A program made the position numbers and the translations under genes. Below the pieces are notes generated by a model. That model did not search any database. It was given only the letters and a program-made list of their open reading frames with translations, and was not told the origin of the DNA. Shown in pieces: positions 47,564 through 57,050 of a DNA stretch of 64,000 nucleotides (position 1 is its first letter; each line of letters begins with the position of its first letter). This DNA is from Pseudomonas sp. PDM18. Its GTDB lineage: Bacteria; Pseudomonadota; Gammaproteobacteria; Pseudomonadales; Pseudomonadaceae. The stretch lies in contig NZ_JACVBX010000001.1 in assembly GCF_014852585.1 (NCBI RefSeq), forward strand, positions 682,001 to 746,000, given 5' to 3'.

Positions 47564-48400
47564 ATGCACAAAGACAACTGGATAGACCTGCTGCAGGATG
47601 CCGACACCGGCATCCAGAGCCTGCGCGCGCACTTCAAGGGCCACGCCTACGACCCGCACTGGCACGACAGCTACCTGATCGGCTACACCGAGTCGGGTGT
47701 CCAGCAGTTCCGCAGCCGCAACCAGCGCTACATCAGTACCACCGGCCAGGTGTTCTTCCTTGAGCCCGGCGACATCCACGATGGCGAGGCGCCCACCGAA
47801 GGCGGCTTCACCTACCGCACCCTGTACCTCGACGCGCCCTGGCTGGAACGCGAGATCGGCACGCTGTTCGAAGAGGCGCCGGGCAACTGCCAGCTGAGCG
47901 TGCCTGAGCTGCTGATCGACGACCTGCAACTGGCGCGACGCGTCGACAACGCCTTCCAGGCGGTGCACGGCAACGACCTGAAGATCGTCCGCCAGACCGC
48001 CATGGACGAGCTGCTCGACGGCATGACCCGCCACCTGCACTGGCGCCAGCGCGGTGAAGCGCAGGTTCATCTGCCCATGGTGGCGCAGCGCGCGCGGGAC
48101 TTCCTGCACGCCAACCTGACCGCCGATATCGGCCTCGACGACCTGGCCCGCGCCAGCGGCTGCGACCGCTTCCGCCTGACCCGCGCCTTCAAGCAGGCCT
48201 TCGGCCTGCCGCCCCATGCCTACCTGATCCAGCTGCGCCTGGCCCGCGCGCGGCAATTGCTTGGTCGCGGCCTGGCGCCCGCGGACATCGCCGCCGACCT
48301 CGGTTTCGCCGACCAGAGCCACCTCGGCCGCTGGTTCCGCCGCGCCTATGGCGTAACCCCCGCCTACTACCGCAAGCGCTGCTCAAAGCTTCCAGACTGA
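47564..48400 (+). CDS. AraC-family transcriptional regulator
   Basis: A 278-residue regulator with an N-terminal cupin-like sensing domain (HWHDSYLIGYTESGVQQFRS, LEPGDIHDGEAP) and two C-terminal AraC helix-turn-helix motifs (about 185-278: LDDLARASGCDRFRLTRAFK; ADIAADLGFADQSHLGRWFR). GCGGAGG precedes the ATG. The LysE-type exporter gene begins 52 bases downstream on the same strand and is the likely target; in related pairs the regulator senses the exported amino acid. Confidence 0.9.
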   Translation: MHKDNWIDLLQDADTGIQSLRAHFKGHAYDPHWHDSYLIGYTESGVQQFRSRNQRYISTTGQVFFLEPGDIHDGEAPTEGGFTYRTLYLDAPWLEREIGTLFEEAPGNCQLSVPELLIDDLQLARRVDNAFQAVHGNDLKIVRQTAMDELLDGMTRHLHWRQRGEAQVHLPMVAQRARDFLHANLTADIGLDDLARASGCDRFRLTRAFKQAFGLPPHAYLIQLRLARARQLLGRGLAPADIAADLGFADQSHLGRWFRRAYGVTPAYYRKRCSKLPD

Positions 48401-48452
48401 GCCCGCCGCACTGGCGAAGATGAGCTCCCACGGATTTACCGGAGTTCCCGCC

Positions 48453-49061
48453 ATGCACTTCTCGCAGCTCGGCCAATGGCTGCCCTTCATCCTCTTCGCC
48501 TTCGTCGCCTCGATCACGCCGGGGCCGACCAACCTGCTGGTGTTCAGCAACAGCGCCCGCTTCGGCTGGGGCGCCGCGCTGCCGATCATGTTCGGCGGCT
48601 GCGCGGCGGCCGCCGCACTGGTACTCGCCGTGGGCAGCGGCCTGGGTGAAGTGCTGGCCAGCCTGCCGCGCGTACAACAGGCGATGAGCGTGGTCGGCGT
48701 GCTCTGGCTGAGCTGGCTGGCGTGGCAGATCTTCCGCAGCCCTCCGGCAGACCTTGCGCGCGACGGCAACGCCGCCCGCCTGGGCGCACTCGGCGCCGCC
48801 GCGCTGCAACTGGTCAACCCCAAGACCTGGATGATGGCGCTGGCGGTGATCAGCGTGTATGCCGGCCACGGCGTCGACCGGCTGGACCGCGTGCAACTGC
48901 TGTCGCTGCTGTTCTTCGTCGTGTCGATTCCCTGCACGGCGGTCTGGGCCGGCCTGGGTATCGGCAGCCAGCGCCTGCTTTCGCCCACGCAGATGCAGCG
49001 ACTCAACCAGTTGATGGCGGTCCTGCTGCTGGTGTCGGCCTGGGCCGGTGCGCTGCTCTGA
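48453..49061 (+). CDS. LysE/RhtB-family amino-acid exporter
   Basis: A 202-residue exporter with six predicted helices. The family hallmark is ASITPGPTNLLVFSNSARFG near the start, and LQLVNPKTWMMALAVISVYA in the middle. Members export basic or neutral amino acids, homoserine lactone or threonine. Direct adjacency to the AraC-type gene suggests a regulator-exporter unit. The substrate cannot be read from sequence. Confidence 0.88.
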   Translation: MHFSQLGQWLPFILFAFVASITPGPTNLLVFSNSARFGWGAALPIMFGGCAAAAALVLAVGSGLGEVLASLPRVQQAMSVVGVLWLSWLAWQIFRSPPADLARDGNAARLGALGAAALQLVNPKTWMMALAVISVYAGHGVDRLDRVQLLSLLFFVVSIPCTAVWAGLGIGSQRLLSPTQMQRLNQLMAVLLLVSAWAGALL

Positions 49062-49127
49062 ACAACACTGACAAAGGACCGGCAGCGCTGGCAGAATCCG
49101 CGGCAACCACACAAGGAGGCTGGGGCC

Positions 49128-50675
49128 GTGGAATCCCTGTACTTCTCGCCGATGCTGCTCGGCCTCAACCTGATGCTCGCCAGCGCCATCGCCTGTACCG
49201 GCCTCTGGTACTTCGCCCGCCCCTATCGCGGCCCCGGCCTGTGGATGGGCGGCGCCTGGACGCTGATCCTCGGCATCCTGCTGTTCATGGGCTTCATGGC
49301 CAGCGGCAGCAAACTGCTGAACATCTCCGGCAACGCCATCCAACTGGCAGGCGAAGCGCTGCTGATGCTGGGCGTCTACCGCTTCCTCGGCCTGCCGCCG
49401 CCCTGGTGGACGGTGCCGGCCAGCGCCGCGGCCATGAGCCTGGCACTCAGTTGGCACTGGTGGGTTGCACCGATCAATTCCGAATACCTGATCGCCATCT
49501 ACGCCACCATCGGCGGCCTGCTGCCGATCCAGGCGAGCCTAGTCCTGCTGCGGGCACCCGGTGAAAGCGAGCTGCGCGGGGTGCGCCGCTTCGTGGCCGT
49601 GGCGCTCGGCGCCTACGCACTGGTCACCCTGGCGCGCGCCGCCATCGGCCTGCACGACGGCCTGCAGGGCATTGAGCACGCAGACGTCACCCGCTCCTTC
49701 AGCTACCTGCTGCCCTACAACTTCGGCGTCCCCTTGTGGGTGATCGCACTGGTCGGCATGGCGCTGATGACCATGCGCCGCATCCTCGCCGACAGCCAGC
49801 GACATGCCTTGGAGGCCTCGGCCAGCGCCGAACGCTTCGAGCGCCTGATGCAGGTTGCCAATGCCGGCATGCTGGTACTGCGCGATGGCCAGGTGGTGGA
49901 CGCCAATCCCATGCTCGAACGCATGCTGCTCTGGCCCCGCGAACGATTGCTCGGCCAGGATTTCAGCGAACTCTTCGTCGGCGAGGCACGGGAAGAACTG
50001 CATGCTCTGCTGACCAGTGCCGACGGCCAGCCCCATGACATCCTGGCCATGCGCGACGACGGCAGCACCTTCGCCGCCGAGCTGAGCATCGAGCCACTGG
50101 CAGGCGGGCAACGAGTGGCGGAAATCCGCGACGTCAGCCACCACAAGGCGCTGGAGAACCAGTTGCGCCAACTCGCCACGCTCGACCCGCTGACCAGTGC
50201 GCTCAACCGCCGCGCCTTCCAGGCCCAGGCCGAACATGAACTGGCCCGTAGCGCGCGCTATGGCTCGCCGTTGAGCCTGGCGGTGCTCGATCTCGACCAT
50301 TTCAAGCGCATCAACGACCGGTACGGCCATGCCGCCGGTGACCGCGTGCTCTGTCAGTTCAGCGAGCTGTGCCGGCGGCAGGCGCGCAGCACCGACCTGT
50401 TCGCCCGCTTCGGCGGCGAAGAGTTCGTTTTCCTGCTGCCCAGCACTGACGTCGATGCGGCGCGGCACTTCCTCGACAGGTTGCGGGAAAGCCTGCAGGA
50501 CGTGCGCCTGGATATTGATGACGGCGAGGGCGGCGAACTGAAGGTCAGCGTCAGCATCGGGCTGGTCTCGGCCGCGCGGGCCTGCGATCTCGCGCAATTG
50601 CTCGAACGCGCCGACCAGGCGCTGTACCGGGCCAAGGCCAACGGCCGCAACCGACTGGAAAGCGCCGAGCTCTGA
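49128..50675 (+). CDS. membrane-bound diguanylate cyclase with PAS domain
   Basis: A 515-residue protein. Six to seven hydrophobic segments (residues 5-215) are followed by a coiled linker, a PAS-like domain (about 236-335, [20 protein letters not shown]) and a GGDEF domain with GGEEF at 429-433. An inhibitory site RSTD lies at 420-423, the correct five residues before it. The enzyme should make c-di-GMP and be product-inhibited. The start is GTG at 49128 with AAGGAGG nine bases upstream. Neighbours do not reveal its signal. Confidence 0.92.
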   Translation: MESLYFSPMLLGLNLMLASAIACTGLWYFARPYRGPGLWMGGAWTLILGILLFMGFMASGSKLLNISGNAIQLAGEALLMLGVYRFLGLPPPWWTVPASAAAMSLALSWHWWVAPINSEYLIAIYATIGGLLPIQASLVLLRAPGESELRGVRRFVAVALGAYALVTLARAAIGLHDGLQGIEHADVTRSFSYLLPYNFGVPLWVIALVGMALMTMRRILADSQRHALEASASAERFERLMQVANAGMLVLRDGQVVDANPMLERMLLWPRERLLGQDFSELFVGEAREELHALLTSADGQPHDILAMRDDGSTFAAELSIEPLAGGQRVAEIRDVSHHKALENQLRQLATLDPLTSALNRRAFQAQAEHELARSARYGSPLSLAVLDLDHFKRINDRYGHAAGDRVLCQFSELCRRQARSTDLFARFGGEEFVFLLPSTDVDAARHFLDRLRESLQDVRLDIDDGEGGELKVSVSIGLVSAARACDLAQLLERADQALYRAKANGRNRLESAEL

Positions 50676-50692
50676 CTATCCGGGCCTGAGAC

Positions 50693-51607
50693 TCAGAGAA
50701 TGCCGTCGCGCCTCAGGTAGTCGCGCAGGTGCTCGATGAACGCGTGGATCTTGCGCGTCGCCCGGCGGTTGCTCGGGTAGACCGCGAGAATCTGCGCACC
50801 GAAGGTGTCCGGCTCGAAGAAGTAGTCCTCCAGCACCGTCACCAGCCGCCCGCTGCGCAGGTGCTCCAGCACGCTCCAGCGCGGGCAAGGCAGCAGGCCA
50901 TGGCCGGCGAGGCAGGCGGTCAACAGCACAGCCTGGTTGTCGCTGTTCAGGCGGCCGTTGCGCGGGGTGGAGTAGCGCTCGCCTTCCACGTCGAACCACC
51001 AGCGATCATCCAGCGCCGGATGGCGATAGACCAGGCAATCGTGGTCGAGTATCTCGCTGGGGTGCCGGGGCGTGCCGCGCCGGGCCAGGTAGGCGGGTGT
51101 GGCGCAGAGCGCCAGGCGGCTCTCGGCGAGGGGTTGGGCGATCAGCCCCGGCAGGTCGCTATTGCCCATGCGCAGGGCGAGGTCGTAGCGGCCATCGAGC
51201 AGATCGACATAGCTGTCGGAAAGGTCCACCTGCAGGCGCACGTCCGGGTGCAGATCGAGGAACTCGGCGCAGGCCTGGTCGAGAAACACCGGGCCGACGA
51301 TCAGCGGCCCGGTGATGCGCAACACGCCGCGCAGGCTGTGCTGCAACTGGGCGATTTCCTCAGTGGTCTCGCGCATCCGCGCCAGCACCTCGCGGGCGCC
51401 ATCGAGATAGAGCTGGCCGGCTTCGGTCAGCGACATGCTGCGTGTGGTGCGCTCGAACAGGCGCGCGCCGACTTCGATTTCCAGCTGGCCGACCGCCTTG
51501 GTGACCGCCGAGGGCGTCTTGCCCAACTGTTCGGCGGCGCGGCTGAAACTGCCGGTCTCGGCACTGGCGACGAACATTGCCAGGCTGCTGAATCTGTCCA
51601 TCGTCAT
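50693..51607 (-). CDS. LysR-family transcriptional regulator
   Basis: A 304-residue LysR-type regulator of the DNA-binding/CrgA-like group: FSSLAMFVASAETGSFSRAA, LGKTPSAVTKAVGQLE at the N-terminus, effector domain from about residue 90. The ATG at 51607 has AAGGA nine bases upstream; a second ATG two codons later is less well placed. It is divergent from the amidohydrolase gene (112 bases between), where TGGCGG and CCGCCA form an inverted repeat at about 51642-51675 that could be its site. Confidence 0.9.
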   Translation of the reverse strand: MTMDRFSSLAMFVASAETGSFSRAAEQLGKTPSAVTKAVGQLEIEVGARLFERTTRSMSLTEAGQLYLDGAREVLARMRETTEEIAQLQHSLRGVLRITGPLIVGPVFLDQACAEFLDLHPDVRLQVDLSDSYVDLLDGRYDLALRMGNSDLPGLIAQPLAESRLALCATPAYLARRGTPRHPSEILDHDCLVYRHPALDDRWWFDVEGERYSTPRNGRLNSDNQAVLLTACLAGHGLLPCPRWSVLEHLRSGRLVTVLEDYFFEPDTFGAQILAVYPSNRRATRKIHAFIEHLRDYLRRDGIL

Positions 51608-51719
51608 TCGTGCCAATCCTTCACAAGTGTTATGCCTGGCGGCGACTTCCGCGCGCTCCGGTCCGCCAGTAGCCTGCGCCGCAGACCAACAATAATCCAC
51701 CGAAAAGCAGAGGGAAGTC

Positions 51720-53477
51720 ATGCACGGCATGCTCAAGGGCGCGCTGGCGCTCGCCATCGCACTGGGTACTTTTGAAGCTCAGGCACAGAACGCGGACCTG
51801 ATCCTGTACAACGCCAAGGTCTTCACCGCCGAGCCTGGCCAACCGTTGCAGCAGGCCGTTGCGGTTGCTGGCGGCAAGGTGCTGCAAGTGGGCTCCAACG
51901 AGGACATCCGCAAGCTCGCCGGTACCGGCAGCAAGCAGGTCGACCTGGGCGGCAAGGTACTGATGCCCGGCTTCATCGACAGCCACTCTCACTCCATCTT
52001 CGGCGGCCTGGAGCTGATCTCCGCCAGCCTGCAGGATGAAGAGATGGACCTCGACGCCTTCGTCGCCCGCCTGAAGCAGGACCGCGACAGCGGCAAGGCC
52101 AGGAACGGCGACGTCGTGGTGATGAACGGCATGAACTCCAGCTACTGGTCCAAGGCCGAAGGCCTGGCCGAGCGCCTGAACCATGGCGAATGGGAGAAGG
52201 TGCCGGTCATCCTGATCGGCAGCGACCACCACACCGCCTGGGCCAACGCCGCCATGCTCAAGCGCGCCAAGCTGGACGCACAGCGAGTACGCGGTCTCAG
52301 CTCGCTGGAACAGGGCAACATCACCCACGACAAGGCCTTCAACCCCACCGGTTTCCTGGTGGATTCGGGCTTCGACCTGGTCGCCGCGACCATGCCCGCC
52401 GCGAGCACCGAAACCATGGACCGCGCCGGCCGCGCCGCGGTGAAGTACAACAACAGCCTGGGCATCACCGCCTGGATGGACCCGGCCGCCAACGGCGCCC
52501 CGGGCGAGGCGGTATTCAACATCAAGCCCACCGAGAAGACCGTCGGTGTACTGCCGGTGTACCGCGACCTGGCCCGCGACGGTGAGCTCACCGCCCACGT
52601 TGCCGCGCTGCAGGTGGTCAACCCCAGGAGCACTCCGGCCGATCTGGACGTCATCGAGAAGGTCCGCCAGCAGTTCCAGGGCATCCCCAACCTGACACTG
52701 CCGGGCATCAAGGTCTTCGCCGACGGCGTGATCGAATTCCCGGCGCAGTCCGCCGCGCTGCTGGAGAACTACAAGAACAGCCACAAGCCGGGCGAGCTGC
52801 TGATCGATCCCAAGCACTTCGGTGAGCTGGTCAGCGCCGCCGATGCCCGTGGCTGGCTGGTGCACGTGCATGCCATCGGCGACCGCGCGGTGCGCGAATC
52901 GCTCAACGGCGTCGCGCAGGCGCGCAAGGACCGGCAGAGCGGCGTGACCCACTCGATCACCCACCTGCAGCTGGTCAACCCCAAGGACTTTCCGCGCTTC
53001 AAGCAGCTGGGCGTGATCGCCTCGATGCAGCTGGACTGGGCCACCGCCGAGCCCTACACCGTGGAGCTGGTGAAGCCCTACATCGCCGACGAGGCCTACC
53101 GCTACATGTACCCGGCCAAGTCGCTGCTGGACAACGGCGCCACCATCGCCGGCGCCAGTGACTGGCCAGTGTCCACGCCCGACCCGCTGAAGGCCATCTA
53201 CCAGGCCGTCACCCGCCAGGGTGAGGAAGGCGTGCTCAACGCCGCCGAGCGCGTGGATCGCCAGACCATGTTCTACGCCTACACCCGCAACGCCGCGCAG
53301 ACCATCGGCCTGGGCGACAAGATCGGTAGCCTGGCCCCCGGCAAACAGGCCGACATGGTGGTGCTCGACCGCGACGTCTTCACCGTGCCCGACCAGCAAC
53401 TGGAAGAGGCGCGCGTGCTCCACACCCTGTTCGAAGGCCGCGAAATCTACCGCGCCGAAGACCAACCGGCTCTCTGA
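51720..53477 (+). CDS. exported YtcJ-like amidohydrolase
   Basis: A 585-residue metal-dependent hydrolase of the amidohydrolase-3 (YtcJ/NfdA) group. A signal peptide (residues 1-23, ending AQA-QNADL) sends it to the periplasm, and the product starts DLILYNAKVFTAEPGQPLQQ. The first metal motif is H89-S-H91 in GFIDSHSHS, followed later by HVHAIGDRAV and GASDWPVSTPDP. Relatives cleave N-substituted formamides and other amides. GAGGGAAG precedes the ATG. The divergent LysR gene probably controls it. Substrate unknown. Confidence 0.87.
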   Translation: MHGMLKGALALAIALGTFEAQAQNADLILYNAKVFTAEPGQPLQQAVAVAGGKVLQVGSNEDIRKLAGTGSKQVDLGGKVLMPGFIDSHSHSIFGGLELISASLQDEEMDLDAFVARLKQDRDSGKARNGDVVVMNGMNSSYWSKAEGLAERLNHGEWEKVPVILIGSDHHTAWANAAMLKRAKLDAQRVRGLSSLEQGNITHDKAFNPTGFLVDSGFDLVAATMPAASTETMDRAGRAAVKYNNSLGITAWMDPAANGAPGEAVFNIKPTEKTVGVLPVYRDLARDGELTAHVAALQVVNPRSTPADLDVIEKVRQQFQGIPNLTLPGIKVFADGVIEFPAQSAALLENYKNSHKPGELLIDPKHFGELVSAADARGWLVHVHAIGDRAVRESLNGVAQARKDRQSGVTHSITHLQLVNPKDFPRFKQLGVIASMQLDWATAEPYTVELVKPYIADEAYRYMYPAKSLLDNGATIAGASDWPVSTPDPLKAIYQAVTRQGEEGVLNAAERVDRQTMFYAYTRNAAQTIGLGDKIGSLAPGKQADMVVLDRDVFTVPDQQLEEARVLHTLFEGREIYRAEDQPAL

Positions 53478-53488
53478 GCCGGGCTCCT

Positions 53489-53515
53489 GCGCCGGGGCCT
53501 GAACACCCCCGGCGC
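53489..53515 (+). terminator. hairpin after the amidohydrolase gene
   Basis: GCGCCGGGG and CCCCGGCGC form a 9-bp GC stem with a nine-base loop, 11 bases after the stop codon. The T tract is poor, so it may stop transcription only partly. Confidence 0.45.
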
Positions 53516-53625
53516 CTTGCCCGCCAGCCCAACTCTTGCCGCAGCTTTCCGAGTTGACCGGGAGGGTCGGCGCTGCGCGGGATTTTTCATCTGCCCACAG
53601 ACAATCACAACAAAGGGACCCCCGT

Positions 53626-54369
53626 ATGAATCGCCCGCAATGGCTTGTCGGCGCGCTGCTCGCCTGCGCTCCGCTCACCTCCGTCCTGGCCGTGGAGCTC
53701 GGCGAGGGCTTCGCCCTGCAGATCGACACCGCCCTGGTCAGCGACTATCGCACCCGCGGTATCTCGCAGACCCAGGGCGATCCTGCCGTCCAGGTAGGCG
53801 CCACCCTGCAGCACGCCTCCGGCGCCTACCTGGGCGTGTGGAGCTCGAACGTCGACTTCGGCGGCGGCCTGAAAACCCGCCAGGAGCTGGACTACTACGG
53901 CGGCTGGTACTGGCAGGCCAACGACGATATCGCCCTGGACCTGGGCTACATCAAGTACGCCTATCCCAAGGAAAGCCAGTTCAACCAGAGCGACACCTAC
54001 GCCATCCTCCATGCCTACGGCTTCGAAGTGGGGACCTACTACGGCAACGACTATCCCACCTACTTCGGCGAAGACCAGGCCAACCTTTACACCTACCTGG
54101 CCTACAACGCCGAGCTGCCAGCCGAGTTCAAGCTGCGCGTGCGCTACGGCCGCAACGACGCCAAGGACCCGCTCTACCTCTCCGGGAACGGCAGCACGCG
54201 CGATACCTACCATGAGTGGGAAGCCAAGCTCAGCCACGAGCTGCTGGGCTTCGACTGGGCGGTGAGCTATATCGATACCGACCTGTCGCAGAACGAATGC
54301 CGCACCCAGTTCGGCTTCGGCGACGTGTGCACGGCAACCGTGGTCGCGAGTGTGAGCAGAAGCTTCTAA
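53626..54369 (+). CDS. TorF-family putative outer-membrane porin
   Basis: A 247-residue precursor with a signal peptide (residues 1-22, MNRPQWLVGALLACAPLTSV...). The family sequence SDYRTRGISQTQGDPAVQVG at the start of the mature protein and the repeated aromatic beta strands (YLGVWSSNVDFGGG, ELDYYGGWYW) mark it as a TorF-like (Gcw_chp) beta barrel; it ends in F. Porin activity for this family is inferred from fold only. It is 148 bases downstream of the amidohydrolase gene on the same strand. Confidence 0.85.
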   Translation: MNRPQWLVGALLACAPLTSVLAVELGEGFALQIDTALVSDYRTRGISQTQGDPAVQVGATLQHASGAYLGVWSSNVDFGGGLKTRQELDYYGGWYWQANDDIALDLGYIKYAYPKESQFNQSDTYAILHAYGFEVGTYYGNDYPTYFGEDQANLYTYLAYNAELPAEFKLRVRYGRNDAKDPLYLSGNGSTRDTYHEWEAKLSHELLGFDWAVSYIDTDLSQNECRTQFGFGDVCTATVVASVSRSF

Positions 54370-54758
54370 CGCGGATGGACGGGGCGCGAATGGTGCGCGC
54401 CCCGCTCGCCCAGCAGGGCGATGGCGCACAGCGCCAAAGCGGCGATGTTGGTGGACACCGGGTTGAATGCACCCAGCAGCAACTGGGGAGCGAACAGCGC
54501 TACATCCACCAGCAGCGCCAGCAAAGCGAAAGCCGCCAGCCACAAGGGCCAGCGACTGCGACGAAGCAACAGGATGCACAGCGCCAGGACTATCTCCACC
54601 GCACCGGCGACCTGGGCAACGCGCAGGGTCGACAGAGGCCAGTCGTGGGCCTCGATCATGCGGATTTCATCGGGGCTGAGGAACAGCAGCTTGGGCACCA
54701 GCCCGTGGTAGAAGAACACCACGCCCAGCGCCAGGCGCGCGATGGCCGCGCTAGTCAT
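54366..54758 (-). CDS. DoxX-like small membrane protein
   Basis: A 130-residue, four-helix membrane protein starting MTSAAIARLALGVVFFYHGL. The opening G-VFFYHGLVPKL resembles the DoxX/DUF4345 group, whose members work beside thiol-oxidising proteins. Its start overlaps the end of the DCC-family gene by eight bases, so both are made from one message. The pairing of a DoxX-like protein with a DCC thiol oxidoreductase suggests a membrane redox unit; this is inference. Confidence 0.75.
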   Translation of the reverse strand: MTSAAIARLALGVVFFYHGLVPKLLFLSPDEIRMIEAHDWPLSTLRVAQVAGAVEIVLALCILLLRRSRWPLWLAAFALLALLVDVALFAPQLLLGAFNPVSTNIAALALCAIALLGERGAHHSRPVHPR

Positions 54759-55179
54759 TGCCAAGGAAGCGCCCGCGGTGCTGTGGCGACGGCAGCAGGC
54801 AAGTATCCTCGCGGCCGAACAAGCGATAGCGGTTGAGCGCGACACGGTCATAGAACCAGTCGCGCAGCGGCCGAGGCACCAGCCAGAGCACACGCAGCCA
54901 GTTCCACGGCGCCGGCAACTGGCCGATTACGCGCAGGAAGGCATCGCTGCGCTCGAAGCCTGCGCGACCATCAACAAAGAGCATGGTGTCAAAGTATTCG
55001 GTGGGCAGGCCGAACCAGTCGAGAATCGCCTGCCCCTCGGCGGACTGCACGCTGCACAGCTTCACGCGGCGCTCGCGGTCGTGCCGCAGAAGGAAGCGGC
55101 TCCAGCCATTGCACAGCCGGCAGGTGCCATCGAACAGCACGACCTTGTCGTCGGGCAGCATGTTGGGGGGCAGAGCCAT
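54751..55179 (-). CDS. DCC-family thiol-disulfide oxidoreductase (DUF393)
   Basis: A 142-residue protein of the DCC (DUF393) family, thioredoxin-like predicted oxidoreductases. The defining DxxCxxC is D17-G-T-C20-R-L-C23 in LFDGTCRLCNGW. I chose ATG 55179, which has GGAGG nine bases upstream; the longer frame lacks one. The C-terminus overlaps the DoxX-like gene by eight bases. The redox partner is unknown. Confidence 0.88.
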   Translation of the reverse strand: MALPPNMLPDDKVVLFDGTCRLCNGWSRFLLRHDRERRVKLCSVQSAEGQAILDWFGLPTEYFDTMLFVDGRAGFERSDAFLRVIGQLPAPWNWLRVLWLVPRPLRDWFYDRVALNRYRLFGREDTCLLPSPQHRGRFLGND

Positions 55180-55240
55180 GGCGTCGCCTCCAGAAGCCTG
55201 GTGAAGCAACTTTGCCCGCCGCTTGTGACAAGCCATCGAC

Positions 55241-55696
55241 TCACCCATTGGCCAATGAAAACAACCGGTACTCCACCCATCCCGGCCCCAGGCGCCCCTC
55301 GCCCACCGCCAACTGATGGTTGAGCCAGCGGTAGCGGTCGTCGCCGACCTCGAAGCGCGGCTGGATCATGAAGTAGGTATCGCCGAACTCGGTGCTGTCG
55401 CCCCGCGAGACCGCATGAATGATCTTCGGATTGGCCACCAGCAGCCCGTTGTGCTGCATCAGGATACGCGCGCCATCGTCAGTACGCAGCACCAGGCGCA
55501 CCTCCAGGTGCCAGCCGCCATCGCTGTCCACCAGGATCCAGTCGCCGCCGCCGGGTAATACCTCGCCACTCAGGCGCTGTCCCTTGAAGGTACCGCCGCC
55601 GGCCGCCGAGATCAGTCGTTGGCCCTGCGGCACGCGGCCGATCTCCAGCGGCACACTGGCCTTCACGTTCATTTCCATCAACGGCTCGAGCTTCAT
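55241..55696 (-). CDS. DUF3237 family protein
   Basis: A 151-residue protein that fits the DUF3237 family: LEIGRVPQGQRLISAAGGGT, GGDWILVDSDGGWHLEVRLV and a final beta-rich YRLFSLANG. DUF3237 proteins are small beta barrels of unknown function often near aromatic or steroid metabolism genes, which are not evident here. It starts with ATG at 55696 and lies 61 bases before the DCC gene on the same strand. Confidence 0.85.
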   Translation of the reverse strand: MKLEPLMEMNVKASVPLEIGRVPQGQRLISAAGGGTFKGQRLSGEVLPGGGDWILVDSDGGWHLEVRLVLRTDDGARILMQHNGLLVANPKIIHAVSRGDSTEFGDTYFMIQPRFEVGDDRYRWLNHQLAVGEGRLGPGWVEYRLFSLANG

Positions 55697-55765
55697 CGCC
55701 AGCTCCTGAACAAGGTCGTCGTAGACGCATCAGTAAAGCAGCCGGGGCGCGGTGCGGCCATCTGC

Positions 55766-56587
55766 TCAGGACGATGGACCGAAGCGATAGCGCAAGAGTC
55801 GCCCCATGCGGCGCATCGCCGGAATAGCCAGGGTAATCTCGTAGAGCAGCCGCATCCCCAGGGACAGCCGGCCGATCTGCGCACGGTCGTAGGCGGCGAT
55901 GGCATCGACGAAACGCAGGGCCGGCACCTGTTGCTCCAGCTCCTGCGGCTCGTCGATGCCCCAGTGCAGTAAAGCGCCGGTACGCCGGATGATCGGGTTC
56001 CACTGCAACAGGCGGATGCCCAGGCGACTGTAGCCGTCGAATACCAGTTCGCCCTGGCCGAAGCGCGCGGTCAGCGCAGTCAACAGGCGGAACACCTCGT
56101 CAGTTTCCACATAGGGCAGCACGCCCTCGGCGACTATCAGCAGCGGTCGCCCGATCGGCACCACGCGCCACCAGCCCGGCGCGGTCAGGGAGCTGGCCAG
56201 CAAGTGGCAGTTTTCCCGCGCGGGATACAGGCGCTCGCGCAGCGCGATCACTTCCGGGAGGTCCACCTCGAACCACTGCACGCTGGACGGCGGATCGATG
56301 CGAAAGACCCGGCTGTCCAGCCCGCAGCCCAGTTGCAGGACCACACAGACCGGATGCCGCGCGAGGAAGTCGCGCACCCAGTCATCGAACAGCCAGGCCC
56401 GCAGGGCGATACCCACCTGCTCGGCACGGCCGATGTGCAGGCGGGCGAAGTCGTAGTCGATCTGCTCCACCGCCTTCCGCGAGAAACGATCGCGCAGCAG
56501 GCTGTCGGGCAGCTCGCTCTCCTTCGCCTTGGCGTACAGGGTGATCAGCAGGGTTTCCGGCGTGCCGCGCAGGGTGATGCGTTCCAC
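55766..56587 (-). CDS. class I SAM-dependent methyltransferase, LCMT/TcmP type
   Basis: A 273-residue methyltransferase of the leucine-carboxyl/TcmP O-methyltransferase group. SAM motif I is LQLGCGLDSR at about 84-93, and the acidic second motif is VDLPEVIALRERLYP. The start is GTG at 56587, two bases after the stop of the SnoaL-like gene, so coupling is likely. TcmP-type enzymes methylate carboxylates of polyketides and other small molecules; no biosynthetic cluster is visible, so the acceptor is unknown. Confidence 0.88.
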   Translation of the reverse strand: MERITLRGTPETLLITLYAKAKESELPDSLLRDRFSRKAVEQIDYDFARLHIGRAEQVGIALRAWLFDDWVRDFLARHPVCVVLQLGCGLDSRVFRIDPPSSVQWFEVDLPEVIALRERLYPARENCHLLASSLTAPGWWRVVPIGRPLLIVAEGVLPYVETDEVFRLLTALTARFGQGELVFDGYSRLGIRLLQWNPIIRRTGALLHWGIDEPQELEQQVPALRFVDAIAAYDRAQIGRLSLGMRLLYEITLAIPAMRRMGRLLRYRFGPSS

Positions 56588-56588
56588 G

Positions 56589-56960
56589 TCATTCGTGCAG
56601 GTAATAGAGCTTGTTGACGATCTGCCAGCCGTTGCCGATGCGCAGCAGGGCCAGGTAGTCGGTGAAGTGCATGCCGAGGAACTCGTCGGTGACCTTGGCG
56701 ACCGCGCTGTCGCCGGTGATGTCCAGCGACTTCAGCTCCCAGGGCGGTGGTGCGCCTTCGGAAGGCGGCGACTCGGCCTTGATCGCGCCGATGAACTCGT
56801 CCAGCGACGCCCACTCCAGCGCGCCATGGTAGTTGCCGATGATCTTGCAGGACGGATGGAAGGCCAGGCGCAAGCGCGCCTCGTCACCGAAGGTCATGCC
56901 CTCGACATAGTCCGTCAGCACGCGGTTGATGGCGGCGCTGTCCGCCGTGTAGTTGCTCAT
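56589..56960 (-). CDS. NTF2/SnoaL-like protein (lumazine-binding type)
   Basis: A 123-residue NTF2-fold protein: AINRVLTDYVEGMTFGDEAR, LAFHPSCKIIGNYHGALEW, ending NGWQIVNKLYYLHE. Such proteins bind small ligands or act as isomerases or hydrolases in the presence of a partner. GGGAGG precedes the ATG at 56960. It is immediately upstream of the methyltransferase gene and probably shares its pathway. A role cannot be given. Confidence 0.85.
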   Translation of the reverse strand: MSNYTADSAAINRVLTDYVEGMTFGDEARLRLAFHPSCKIIGNYHGALEWASLDEFIGAIKAESPPSEGAPPPWELKSLDITGDSAVAKVTDEFLGMHFTDYLALLRIGNGWQIVNKLYYLHE

Positions 56961-57050
56961 CGCTGCAGCCCTCCCGGCCGGTGACCAATGGGGCAAGGCT
57001 AGCACCGCACCCCGGCCTCGCCCTTGCGGGCGACGACCGGAGCCCGGACA

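Noticed and set aside
51630..53729. 699-codon minus-strand frame opposite the amidohydrolase
   Set aside because: Mirror image of a gene with complete HxH metal motif and signal peptide on the plus strand.
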